Positions 18,558 to 26,702 of a DNA stretch of 64,000 nucleotides are shown here, one piece after another; positions within the stretch are counted from its first letter, which is position 1, and every line of letters begins with the position of its first letter. The notes below the pieces were generated by a model that saw nothing but the letters and a program-made list of their open reading frames with translations, was not told the DNA's origin and searched no databases. This DNA comes from Lachnospiraceae bacterium (lineage in GTDB: Bacteria; Bacillota; Clostridia; Lachnospirales; Lachnospiraceae): NCBI GenBank assembly GCA_024403235.1, contig JAKSSF010000004.1, positions 33,669 to 97,668 on the forward strand, given 5' to 3'. The position numbers and the translations under genes are program-made.

Positions 18558-19136
18558 ATGAGAAGACGAAATGGACTTAGCTTCGCAAAAAGACGAAAAA
18601 CAATTAGTTCTGAAATTGTGAAGGAAATTTTCAGTTGGATATTTGGAAGTTTGGCTTGTATTTTTATTGCCTTTGTATTGGTGTATTCCGTTGGGATGAA
18701 GACCACTGTCATTGGTGTTTCTATGGAAAATACCCTTTATAATGGTCAAGAAATTCTAGTCAATAGAATCAAAGGGAAAACCTTGCCACCGCATATTGGA
18801 GATGTTGTTGTTTTTTATCCCAATGGCAACAAGAATACTCATTATTATGTGAAAAGAGTAGTGGCAGGTCCCGGAGACCGGGTGCAAATCAAAAATGGCA
18901 TTTTATATGTGAACCGTGAAATCGTGGAATATGGATTTGATAAAATTGCAGATCCCGGTATTGCAGAAAATGAGTTAAAATTAGAACAAAATGAATATTT
19001 TGTAATGGGAGACAATTGTAACAATAGTGAGGACAGTCGTTCCGGTAATATTGGTCTGGTAAAAAGAAATACCATAGAAGGAACGGCCTGGCTGCATCTT
19101 CCCAAGGCAGGTAGAGGAATAGGATTTATTCATTAA
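18558..19136 (+). CDS. lepB: Signal peptidase I (first copy)
   Basis: 192 residues. One N-terminal membrane helix (about 28-52) precedes the catalytic Ser in GVSMENTL, the general-base Lys in YYVKRVVAGPGD, and the family box MGDNCNNSEDSR. It removes signal peptides outside the membrane. It has a long basic N-terminus (MRRRNGLSFAKRRK) that the second copy lacks. GGAG lies before the ATG. Paralogue of the gene at 20041. Confidence 0.93.
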   Translation: MRRRNGLSFAKRRKTISSEIVKEIFSWIFGSLACIFIAFVLVYSVGMKTTVIGVSMENTLYNGQEILVNRIKGKTLPPHIGDVVVFYPNGNKNTHYYVKRVVAGPGDRVQIKNGILYVNREIVEYGFDKIADPGIAENELKLEQNEYFVMGDNCNNSEDSRSGNIGLVKRNTIEGTAWLHLPKAGRGIGFIH

Positions 19137-19163
19137 TTGAAACAGAAGGTAATGAGGAAATAG

Positions 19164-20012
19164 ATGAATTATCAGTGGTATCCTGGTCATATGACAAAAG
19201 CAAAGCGTATGATGCAGGAGGATATTAAGTTAATTGATTTGATTATAGAATTGGTAGATGCTAGAATACCTTTAAGCAGTAGAAATCCGGATATTGATCA
19301 GCTTGGTGCCGGGAAAGCAAGATTGATCTTGTTAAACAAATCGGATTTGGCAGATGGGAAACGAAATCAGGAATGGCTTTCTTATTTTGCTAGCAAAGGT
19401 ATTAAGGCATTGGAGATTAATTCCCAGAAAGGCACCGGGTTAAAGGCGATTCAAGCAGCTGTAAATGAGGTGTGTAAGGAAAAGATTGAACGAGACCTGA
19501 AACGAGGAATCAAAAATCGACCGGTTCGTACCATGGTAGTAGGAATACCCAATGTAGGGAAGTCCACTTTTATCAATTCTTATGCAGGAAAGGCTTGTAC
19601 CAAAACTGGAAATAAGCCGGGTGTGACCAAAGGAAAGCAGTGGATTCGTTTGGGGAAGGGCTTGGAGCTGTTAGATACGCCAGGAATTCTGTGGCCCAAA
19701 TTTGAAGACCAAAGTGTCGGCATGAAGCTGGCCTTTATTGGTTCTATCAATGATGAAATTTTGATTTCAGAGGAATTGGCGACAGACTTCATTTCCTATA
19801 TCGCGCCTTTATATCCCAAGGCGATTCTAACTAGATATGAGATAGAAGAAGAACTGGATGGTCCGGTAAAGATTTTGGAAGCTATTGCGAAAAAAAGAGG
19901 CTGCTATAAAAAAGGGCAGGAGCTGGACTATGAGAAAGCCGCAATGATTTTAATGGATGACTTCCGCAGCGGGAAATTAGGCCGAATTAGTTTGGAAACC
20001 ATACCCCAATAA
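19164..20012 (+). CDS. rbgA: Ribosome biogenesis GTPase RbgA (YlqF)
   Basis: 282 residues. It is a circularly permuted GTPase: LNKSDLAD (G4, about 57-64) comes before GIPNVGKSTFINS (G1, about 129-141) and DTPGILWPKFE (G3). The N-terminal MNYQWYPGHMTKAKR is the RbgA signature. It drives late 50S assembly in Firmicutes. Here it is enclosed by two signal peptidase genes; the 27- and 28-base gaps suggest one transcript. Confidence 0.96.
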   Translation: MNYQWYPGHMTKAKRMMQEDIKLIDLIIELVDARIPLSSRNPDIDQLGAGKARLILLNKSDLADGKRNQEWLSYFASKGIKALEINSQKGTGLKAIQAAVNEVCKEKIERDLKRGIKNRPVRTMVVGIPNVGKSTFINSYAGKACTKTGNKPGVTKGKQWIRLGKGLELLDTPGILWPKFEDQSVGMKLAFIGSINDEILISEELATDFISYIAPLYPKAILTRYEIEEELDGPVKILEAIAKKRGCYKKGQELDYEKAAMILMDDFRSGKLGRISLETIPQ

Positions 20013-20040
20013 AAAAGTACAAGAGATTGAGGAATAAGCT

Positions 20041-20580
20041 ATGAAAAGTTTTTTGAAAGAAATTTTGAGCACCAGTATATATTTATTAACGGTATTGTTA
20101 CTGACCTATCTTTTTGTGCATTTTGTAGGACAAAGAACGCAGGTGGTAGGCAGTTCTATGGAGAGTACCTTAAGTGATGGAGATAATCTGTTGGTAGATA
20201 AGATCACCTATCGTTTCCATAAACCGGAGCGCTTTGATATTATTGTTTTTCCATTCCAATATGAGGAAAATACTTATTTTATTAAGCGTATTATTGGTAT
20301 GCCTTATGAAACTGTTCAAATTGACAGAAGCGGCAATATTTATATCAATGGAGAAATTCTGCCGGAGTCTTATGGAAGAGAAGTGATTGCAGATCCGGGA
20401 CTTGCCATCGAGCCCATCACCCTTGGAGAAGATGAGTACTTTGTACTGGGAGATAATCGTAATAATAGTACGGATAGCAGAGACCCCAGTGTTGGAGTCA
20501 TTCATCGAAAGAAAATTATGGGTAGAGCCTTTGTAAGAATTTTCCCATTGAATAAACTCAGTAAGATTCAGCATCAATAG
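20041..20580 (+). CDS. lepB: Signal peptidase I (second copy)
   Basis: 179 residues. An N-terminal membrane helix (about 11-32) is followed by the catalytic Ser in GSSMESTLSDGD, the Lys in YFIKRIIGMP, and LGDNRNNSTDSRD. It keeps the DSRDPSVG block that the first copy has as DSRSGNIG. The two copies differ through most of their length, so they are not a recent duplication. It probably shares the load of secreted proteins seen in this window. Confidence 0.93.
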   Translation: MKSFLKEILSTSIYLLTVLLLTYLFVHFVGQRTQVVGSSMESTLSDGDNLLVDKITYRFHKPERFDIIVFPFQYEENTYFIKRIIGMPYETVQIDRSGNIYINGEILPESYGREVIADPGLAIEPITLGEDEYFVLGDNRNNSTDSRDPSVGVIHRKKIMGRAFVRIFPLNKLSKIQHQ

Positions 20581-20594
20581 GGAAATAGAGGATA

Positions 20595-21268
20595 ATGAAA
20601 TTGGAAGAAAAAATCGGTGTTATTAAAAATACCTTAAAAAATGCATCCTGGGAAGAATTGCCCGGTTTATTGGAGAAGCTGGGAGACAGTATGAGCAGTT
20701 AGGCTATGTATGTGGTATTGATGAAGTGGGCAGAGGACCTTTGGCCGGACCGGTTGTTGCCTGTGCCATTATTTTGCCGAAAGATTGTCAACTGCTATAT
20801 ATTAATGATTCCAAGCAATTGTCCGAAAAAAAGAGAGAAGAGTTGTATGACCAGATAAAGGAAGTGGCTATTTCCATAGGAATCGGCATAGTATCTCCCC
20901 AAAGAATTGATGAAATCAATATTTTGCAGGCAACCTATGAAGCCATGCGAGAAGCAATTAGTCAGTTGGATCCCAAGCCGGCAGTGCTGTTAAACGATGC
21001 GGTGACTATTCCGGGAGTGGATATCAAACAAGTGCCTATTATTAAAGGAGATGCAAAAAGTATTTCCATAGGAGCGGCCTCTATTATTGCCAAGGTTACA
21101 AGAGATCGTATGATGAAGGACTATGGAGAAGTGTTTCCGGAATATGATTTTCCTTCTAACAAGGGATACGGTAGTGCATCCCATATTAAAGCCTTGCAGG
21201 AAGTAGGTCCTTGTCCCATACATAGAAGAAGTTTTATTGGAAACTTTGTTAAACTGAATGAGGTATAA
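20595..21268 (+). pseudogene. rnhB: Ribonuclease HII gene with broken N-terminal frame
   Basis: The conserved RNase HII body is intact in one frame ([16 protein letters not shown] through [16 protein letters not shown]). No ATG, GTG or TTG lies in that frame between a stop at 20624 and a GTG at 20726. Starting at that GTG would remove the Asp and Glu of GIDE, two of the four catalytic acids. An ATG at 20595 with a GAGGATA site starts a peptide that resembles the normal Lachnospiraceae N-terminus ([13 protein letters not shown]), but it ends at TAG 20700-20702 in another frame. The linker normally found between these parts (about 40 residues from memory) is missing. A deletion with frameshift, real or from assembly, is the simplest reading. 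Confidence 0.75.
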
Positions 21269-21271
21269 TCC

Positions 21272-23050
21272 ATGGCATTGGATTTATTAGGATTATTTTC
21301 TAATAGTAATACAAAAGCACAGAATCTAAATACCAGTGAACAGCCAGACCCTGTTCTAAAAGCAAAAATCAATGCGCAGGTTGCAAAAGAAATCCGTTCC
21401 CTTCAGGTGGGCAGTACCATCCAGGGAGAAGTGGTTTCTGTAAAAGGCGATGAAATCAGTCTGGCTCTCAAAAATCTGCTCTTGCAGGCAAGGGTAGATC
21501 AGAACATTTCTTTGTCCAAAGGAGATGTTCTTTCTTTTCAAGTCAAAAGTAATACGCAAAACGGACTTGCTCTTAGTCCTTTGTTTATCAATACGGCAAC
21601 TGATCCAAATGCAGCAAAAGCGTTGCAGATGGCAGGCTTACCGGTTAATGAGAAAAATCTTTTATTGACCGGTACCTTGATGGAAAAAGGCATGCCCATT
21701 GATAAGAATTCTTTGTTAAGTCTGCATAAGGAGATGATGCTCCATGCAGAAAGTGAAGTGAGGGATATCGTTACCCTTCGTCAAATGCAAATTCCTATTA
21801 CAAGTGAACATTTGGAACAACTGCAGCACTATGAAAATAGCCAGCATTATTTGGCAGATACTTTTTCGGAGATTGGAGAATCTTTAACGGCTGAGTTGGA
21901 AAACTGGATTGCTAATAATGAGACCGATAAGGCAGCCGCATTTTTGAACGAACTGTCAACCCTTATGGAAGTGGAACCTGACGACGTTGGAGAACCTACA
22001 GCAGAAAGAAATGCTTTTTCAGAGAAAGAGACAGTGGGGAATTCTTCCGGTGAAGGAGGGCAGGTTCTGACCAAAGAAAACACAGAGGAAGAAACAGGTG
22101 TTTCCCAAAAGTCTGGTCAGTTGTCATCAGAAATAGAAGCGAAAGCGGAATTGGCAAAAGAAATAGATAGTTTACGAGAAAGTGCTACTGCAAATAAAGA
22201 AAATAGTGTTATTGAAAAAAATACGCTTGTTACGGAGAACTCCCAAGGTTCCTCTTCTGTGAAAGAGGAAAATCCTATACAGGATCAAAAGAGTTTGGCT
22301 CTTTCCACAGAAGAAAAGCAGGTAGTAGAGAATAAAGAAATACATACGGCAGACCTTTTACGAAATCTTGCCAAAGCAGTGGAAGAGGGAGTCGATGGGA
22401 AAGAGATAGGAAAGCTTTTCTCTAAAACCTGGTCTCAGACAATGAAAGAAAACTGGTTATTAGAACCAAAGCAAGTGGAAGAAAAAGAAGAAGTGAAGGA
22501 TTATTACGGGAAATTAGCAAAGCAAAGTGCCAAATTAGAGAATCTAGTCAAAGCCTTCACAGGAACAGAAAGTGCTAGTTTTAAAGAAGTACATAATACC
22601 ACTTCCAACTTGGATTTTATGAATCAGGTGAATCAGATGTATACCTATTTACAATTGCCATTGAAACTACAGAATCAAAATGGCAACGGTGAGTTATATG
22701 TCTATACCAATAAGAAGAACTTGGCAAAGGACAATGGGGAGATTACCGCATTACTACATCTGGGTATGGATCATCTGGGAAATATGGATATCTTCATTTC
22801 CTTAAAGAATGGGCAGGATGTAAGCACCAAATTCTATCTGGAAAAGGAAGAGTACTTGGATTTCTTGGAGTCTAAGATGGATATCCTTACTTCCAGACTG
22901 GAAAAAAGAGGCTATACCTGTGAAGCCAAAGCCTTGCTACGAGAAGAAATGCAAAACAGTAGCCCTATAGATAAAATGATGGAAGGCACCAATAGTATTC
23001 CTGCCGGTACAACAGTTCTTTCCAAGAAAGCCTTTGATGTACGGGCATAA
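21272..23050 (+). CDS. FliK-like hook-length-control family protein (YlqG-like)
   Basis: 592 residues. An N-terminal part resembling an OB-like stretch (VGSTIQGEVVSVKGDEISLAL) is followed by a Glu/Ser-rich linker (about 225-360) and a C-terminal domain with PLKLQNQNGNGELYVYTNKK and HLGNMDIFISLKNG, the pattern of FliK/Flg_hook C-terminal domains. In Bacillus the position after rnhB holds ylqG, followed by ylqH, as here. No flagellar gene is in the window. Its role is unknown. Confidence 0.7.
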   Translation: MALDLLGLFSNSNTKAQNLNTSEQPDPVLKAKINAQVAKEIRSLQVGSTIQGEVVSVKGDEISLALKNLLLQARVDQNISLSKGDVLSFQVKSNTQNGLALSPLFINTATDPNAAKALQMAGLPVNEKNLLLTGTLMEKGMPIDKNSLLSLHKEMMLHAESEVRDIVTLRQMQIPITSEHLEQLQHYENSQHYLADTFSEIGESLTAELENWIANNETDKAAAFLNELSTLMEVEPDDVGEPTAERNAFSEKETVGNSSGEGGQVLTKENTEEETGVSQKSGQLSSEIEAKAELAKEIDSLRESATANKENSVIEKNTLVTENSQGSSSVKEENPIQDQKSLALSTEEKQVVENKEIHTADLLRNLAKAVEEGVDGKEIGKLFSKTWSQTMKENWLLEPKQVEEKEEVKDYYGKLAKQSAKLENLVKAFTGTESASFKEVHNTTSNLDFMNQVNQMYTYLQLPLKLQNQNGNGELYVYTNKKNLAKDNGEITALLHLGMDHLGNMDIFISLKNGQDVSTKFYLEKEEYLDFLESKMDILTSRLEKRGYTCEAKALLREEMQNSSPIDKMMEGTNSIPAGTTVLSKKAFDVRA

Positions 23051-23088
23051 TGTATTGTAGAACGAAAGTTATGAAATCTTCTCAATTT

Positions 23089-23117
23089 TTGATAATTGAT
23101 AACACAGCAAATATAAC
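23089..23117 (+). promoter_or_regulatory. Candidate promoter for the FlhB-like gene and yraN
   Basis: TTGATA (23089-23094) and TATAAC (23112-23117) with a 17-base spacer, in the 127-base gap before the FlhB-like gene. Confidence 0.45.
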
Positions 23118-23177
23118 AGTAGATTTCAAATGAACGCAAAGGAAACATCTGTTATATAGATTGAAAAGGAAACAGAA

Positions 23178-23459
23178 ATGGCAAATCAGCCAGACAATAA
23201 ACCCAAGCAGGCTATTGCATTGGAATATGATCCCACAGAAGATGCGCCGAAAGTCATCGCCAGTGGACGAGGGCTAATCGCAGAAAAGATTATAGAAAAG
23301 GCAAAAGAAGCTAATGTTCCTGTCCATAAGGATGAAAAATTGGCCAGTACCCTGTCCAAATTAGAGATTGGAGAGATGATTCCACCGGAATTGTATGAAG
23401 TAGTGGCTGAAATCCTGGTCTTTGTGGATGCTATGGATAAGATTCGGGCAAAGATGTAA
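23178..23459 (+). CDS. FlhB-like cytoplasmic-domain protein (YlqH-like)
   Basis: 93 residues that match only the C-terminal export-switch domain of FlhB/YscU: AIALEYDPTEDAPKVIASGRG and IGEMIPPELYEVVAEILVFV. It lacks the membrane part and the self-cleaving NPTH motif, as do stand-alone Bacillus YlqH-type proteins. In flagella this domain with FliK switches export substrates. Here it is next to a FliK-like protein and no flagellar genes, so the pair may have another job (inference). Confidence 0.85.
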   Translation: MANQPDNKPKQAIALEYDPTEDAPKVIASGRGLIAEKIIEKAKEANVPVHKDEKLASTLSKLEIGEMIPPELYEVVAEILVFVDAMDKIRAKM

Positions 23460-23471
23460 GGAGGGATTTCT

Positions 23472-23834
23472 ATAAATAAGAGAGCAGTAGGCAGTTTTTA
23501 TGAAGAACAGGCTGCCAAATACCTGGAAGAAAAAGGGTATCGTATCCTAGAACGAAACTTTCATGCAGGAAAAATCGGGGAAATTGATATTATTGCCAAA
23601 AGTGCAGATGGATATCTAACCTTTATCGAGTGTAAATATAGAGAAAACACAGAGAAAGGAGATCCACTGGATACCATTGACTATAGAAAACAACGGCAAA
23701 TATGCAAAGCAGCCCTATATTACATGAAAAGAAAAGGCTTTTCCTTGGAAACACCATGTCGTTTTGATGTGATTGCATACTATGGAGATGGCGCAATGCA
23801 CCATATAACGGATGCTTTTTCATTTTTCTTATAA
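23472..23834 (+). CDS. yraN: YraN/UPF0102-family nuclease-like protein, AUA start
   Basis: 120 residues, the normal length. The family core is clear: GSFYEEQAAKYLEEKGY, GEIDIIAK and TFIECKYR (the Asp/Glu-x-Lys acids of a restriction-like fold), ending near HITDAFSFF. The frame follows the stop of the FlhB-like gene with no ATG, GTG or TTG before the core; the first in-frame ATG is deep in the gene. An AAGGAGGG site ends seven bases before an ATA at 23472, which gives (M)NKRAVGS, the usual family start. ATT at 23466 is too close to the site. Hence AUA is the best start. Confidence 0.8.
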   Translation: MNKRAVGSFYEEQAAKYLEEKGYRILERNFHAGKIGEIDIIAKSADGYLTFIECKYRENTEKGDPLDTIDYRKQRQICKAALYYMKRKGFSLETPCRFDVIAYYGDGAMHHITDAFSFFL

Positions 23835-24229
23835 TAATATTCACATTTGTGTATAGTATCTTTATCATTTATATACAATTCAAAATACCAATCACCTATT
23901 TTTGAAAAAAATTTTATTCGTTCTAATTCCATTCATATAAAATCCCATTGAAAAATAGAATATTATTACAAAATCATCTTCATTTTTTTTATGAAAAAGC
24001 GAAAAAGTGAAAATATTACTATGGCAAATGAAAATAATTTTATCGAAAATGAAAAATAACGATTGTTCTGTGCTTGCATATGTGGAAAATATGCTGTAAA
24101 ATCAAGGAAAAGTATAAAATTATCCACACTAGCGTCGTTATGTTGAGTGTGAAAATTATTTGCAAATTCATGTGTGTAGAAAATAGAATATTTTGTCAGT
24201 TTGTGTTTTAGACGAACAGGAGGAAACTT
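23835..24229 (+). other. AT-rich 395-base spacer
   Basis: I find no gene or RNA fold with support here. It holds two candidate promoters (given separately), a perfect DnaA-box-like 9-mer TTATCCACA at 24120-24128, and a six-base inverted repeat CACACT/AGTGTG around 24125-24152. The first 230 bases are very AT-rich with many A and T runs. The ribosome-binding site of the next gene is AGGAGG at 24218-24223. Confidence 0.6.
24074..24102 (+). promoter_or_regulatory. Candidate promoter of the surface module
   Basis: TTGCAT (24074-24079) and TAAAAT (24097-24102) with a 17-base spacer. A second candidate, TTGCAA (24160-24165) and TAGAAT (24184-24189) with 18 bases, lies nearer the gene. Confidence 0.45.
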
Positions 24230-26185
24230 ATGAAGGGTATGAGAAAGTGGAAAAGATTTTTAGCAATGTTACTAGTAGCATTGATGGTAAGCACATTAGT
24301 GCCGGTGGATGCGTTGGCTATGGAAGAAGAAATACCACCAGAGTTAGCTGCAATTATTGCACAAGCGCATGAAGAAGAACTTGAAAGGCAAAGACAAGCG
24401 CAGGCTGCGGCTTTGGAAGCGGCAAAAGCGGCTGGAGAGTTTGTAGATTTGTCTGAAGAGCCATCTTTGGATGTATCTAAAGAAGAGGCTGGTTTGATCG
24501 GTGAGATTCTTGACAAATATTTCTCTGATTATGAAGAACCTGAGCTTGAAGAAGATCAATATGAATATACTACAGTACATTATACTTGTGTAGATTATTT
24601 GGATCCTGAAACTGGAGAAGAATATCCTTTTGTTGTAGGATGTGACTATGCTGAAGTAGGAGAAGAAGTACCGATAGCTATTAATCCAGAGGTTTGGGAG
24701 ATGATAGAGGCGGCTGGTGAGGTTAAGTTAGTGCCGACAATAGTTGATGTCACAGCGCCAAATGGTACAATTAATACGGCAAATAATACTATTGCAGGTA
24801 AAAGAAATATCTATTTCTTCTTTTATAGAGATAGAAGTGGTGAAAGTAATACGGATGACACTCCATCTAAAAAAACCAAGACCATTACTATACATACAAA
24901 AGGTAGTGGAGAGTATGTCTATGATGGAACTGTACATAGAGCAGGCGATATTGATGTTCTCGATCAGGTAATTGATGGTCGTAATTATAGAGTTACAGGT
25001 GTTGAAGCAGTACCAGTGAATGCACAGGATGTTGGTACATACGTGTCTAGTTTCGTGTATAGTGATAAAGGTATAAAAGTGTTTGATGTTACTGAGGATT
25101 TTACCGGCACAAAATATGAAGTAACAGATCAATTTGAAGTAATACTTGAGCCTTCAACAATTGTAATTACACCACGCCCCGTTGAAATTACTTCTTGTGA
25201 TGCTTCCAAAGTATATGATGGTGCAGTATTTGCAGATAAAGATTACCAGAAATATACTGTTGTGAAAGGAAGTATCATAGAAAGAGATAACATCCAGATG
25301 GTATTTGCTGGATCGCCTTATGCATATGTTGGCGAATATGAAAATACATTTAGTGCCTACAGTAAGAATGAAAAAGCTTTAGAAAACTATTCTTTCACAT
25401 ATAATTTTGGTAAATTAACAATCAAGCCAAGCCCAGTTACAATTGTATCTGAAGATGCAAAAAAGGTATTTGATGGGAAAAAATTTGATGATAATGATTA
25501 TCAAAAATATACAATAGATGGAAAAATTGCAGTAAAAGATGATGTTCAAATTGTCTTTGCAGAATCTCCATATGAAGTCAATACATATGAGAATAAGTTT
25601 GAGATTTATATTGAGGATGAAGCTGCAAGAAAGAATTATGAGTTTACTACCAAGTTTGGTACATTGACAATTTCAGCAGCTGAAAGTAAGCCAGTTGTTG
25701 ATCCAATTAATCCTACACCTACACCAAATCCCGGCCCAACTGGTGGCGGTGGCGGTACAGATGCTCCGGTTACCACTGAAACCGAGACTACACCGGTATT
25801 CCCGACTATTACAAATGCTCCTGTAGCACCTACTGTAGTGAATGCATTAACTAACACAACACCTGTTGTTGCAGCGGTTGCAAATAATGACCAGTTCCCT
25901 ATGTTAGTAGTAGAGGAACCTGAAGCACCTGAAAATGATCCTGCACCAGCAGCTCCTGCAGTTGTTCAGATTGCTGATGAAGAAACACCTTTAGCAAATG
26001 TTTTATTAGATCATGATCATCTTGATTGTATCTTGCATCTCTTATTGATGCTTGGTGCTATTGTTATCTTTGGTGTTTATACGCATAACCATAAGAAATT
26101 GCAGTCAGAGATTCAGGAATTAGAAGAAGCTATTGAAGGCAGAAAGAGCGGTAAAATTACTTCTGCTCGTAAACATGTAGCTTAA
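24230..26185 (+). CDS. Anchored surface protein with three MBG-like repeats
   Basis: 651 residues. A signal peptide (1 to about 31, ending VDALA) is followed by a Glu/Ala-rich helical stretch (32-75) and a region of unknown fold. Three repeats of about 85-100 residues of the MBG/YDG type follow (about 218-318, 318-402, 403-487; each with a VYDG or VFDG core and a closing beta-strand). A Pro/Thr linker and a C-terminal helix (about 600-617) come last, with a histidine-rich entry (DHDHLDC) and the charged tail THNHKKLQSEIQELEEA. MBG repeats are beta-sandwich stalk domains. The start has a perfect AGGAGG site. It is the first gene of a three-gene module. Confidence 0.85.
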   Translation: MKGMRKWKRFLAMLLVALMVSTLVPVDALAMEEEIPPELAAIIAQAHEEELERQRQAQAAALEAAKAAGEFVDLSEEPSLDVSKEEAGLIGEILDKYFSDYEEPELEEDQYEYTTVHYTCVDYLDPETGEEYPFVVGCDYAEVGEEVPIAINPEVWEMIEAAGEVKLVPTIVDVTAPNGTINTANNTIAGKRNIYFFFYRDRSGESNTDDTPSKKTKTITIHTKGSGEYVYDGTVHRAGDIDVLDQVIDGRNYRVTGVEAVPVNAQDVGTYVSSFVYSDKGIKVFDVTEDFTGTKYEVTDQFEVILEPSTIVITPRPVEITSCDASKVYDGAVFADKDYQKYTVVKGSIIERDNIQMVFAGSPYAYVGEYENTFSAYSKNEKALENYSFTYNFGKLTIKPSPVTIVSEDAKKVFDGKKFDDNDYQKYTIDGKIAVKDDVQIVFAESPYEVNTYENKFEIYIEDEAARKNYEFTTKFGTLTISAAESKPVVDPINPTPTPNPGPTGGGGGTDAPVTTETETTPVFPTITNAPVAPTVVNALTNTTPVVAAVANNDQFPMLVVEEPEAPENDPAPAAPAVVQIADEETPLANVLLDHDHLDCILHLLLMLGAIVIFGVYTHNHKKLQSEIQELEEAIEGRKSGKITSARKHVA

Positions 26186-26202
26186 TCGGGGAGGTCTGTG
26201 CT

Positions 26203-26394
26203 ATGTTAGAGAATTTTTATGGCTTTTCTCATAATGTTGGATTGCATGTATACACCATCCCTACGCTTGTAGTTGCATTGGTGTTAGTTGTTATGGTTTT
26301 GGTACATAACCATAATCAGAAAAAGAGACAAAAAGATTTTGAAGAGGAAATGGAAAAGAAATTTCCCGGTTACAAAGATAGCGTAACAGGTTAA
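26203..26394 (+). CDS. Small membrane protein, 63 residues, alike to the next gene
   Basis: 63 residues: a short His-containing N-terminus (GFSHNVGLHVY), one membrane helix (about 19-36; IPTLVVALVLVVMVL), then HNHNQKKRQKDFEEEMEKKF, a charged helical tail. No family known to me. It begins 18 bases after the surface protein, with GGGGAGG as its ribosome-binding site. Its helix and tail resemble both the next small protein and the C-terminus of the large surface protein, which suggests assembly through these segments. Confidence 0.75.
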   Translation: MLENFYGFSHNVGLHVYTIPTLVVALVLVVMVLVHNHNQKKRQKDFEEEMEKKFPGYKDSVTG

Positions 26395-26408
26395 AAGGAG
26401 GCTATTTC

Positions 26409-26579
26409 ATGACTCATTTGATTGAACATACAAAAGTTGGTTTTTGTTGGTGGGATGTACCTACATTTTTAGTGCTAGCATTAGTAGTGGGTGTGTTTGT
26501 TTATAATTCTATCAAATTGAACAAGAAGAAATCTGAATTAGAAGATCAGTTAGAAGAATTAGAGAAGAGTACAATTTAA
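26409..26579 (+). CDS. Small membrane protein, 56 residues
   Basis: 56 residues from ATG 26409 with an AAAAGGAGG site. The N-terminus MTHLIEHTKVGFCWWDVPTF is followed by one helix (about 18-34; LVLALVVGVFVY) and the tail KLNKKKSELEDQLEELEK, likely coiled coil. It is a paralogue of the preceding small protein by shared pattern (H..VG, PT.LV.ALV, then a Lys/Glu tail). It ends the module; a terminator follows at 26630. Function unknown. Confidence 0.75.
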   Translation: MTHLIEHTKVGFCWWDVPTFLVLALVVGVFVYNSIKLNKKKSELEDQLEELEKSTI

Positions 26580-26629
26580 TTTACTCATATTTGTATAAGT
26601 AAGTAATATTGATAAGAATGATATTAAAA

Positions 26630-26665
26630 AAGTCAGCCAAAGTGTTTATTTTGGCTGGCTTTTTG
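26630..26665 (+). terminator. Rho-independent terminator between the surface module and the pilus cluster
   Basis: GTCAGCCAAA (26632-26641) pairs with TTTGGCTGGC (26650-26659, one G-T pair), followed by five T. A-rich sequence on the other side may let it work for the opposing pilT transcript too. Confidence 0.85.
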
Positions 26666-26702
26666 CGCTTAAATTTATACTGTTTTGCTTGCCTCTGAAC
26701 AG

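Noticed and set aside
24100..24160. Replication origin from a DnaA-box-like site in AT-rich DNA
   Set aside because: Only one box is seen, with no dnaA, dnaN or box cluster nearby.
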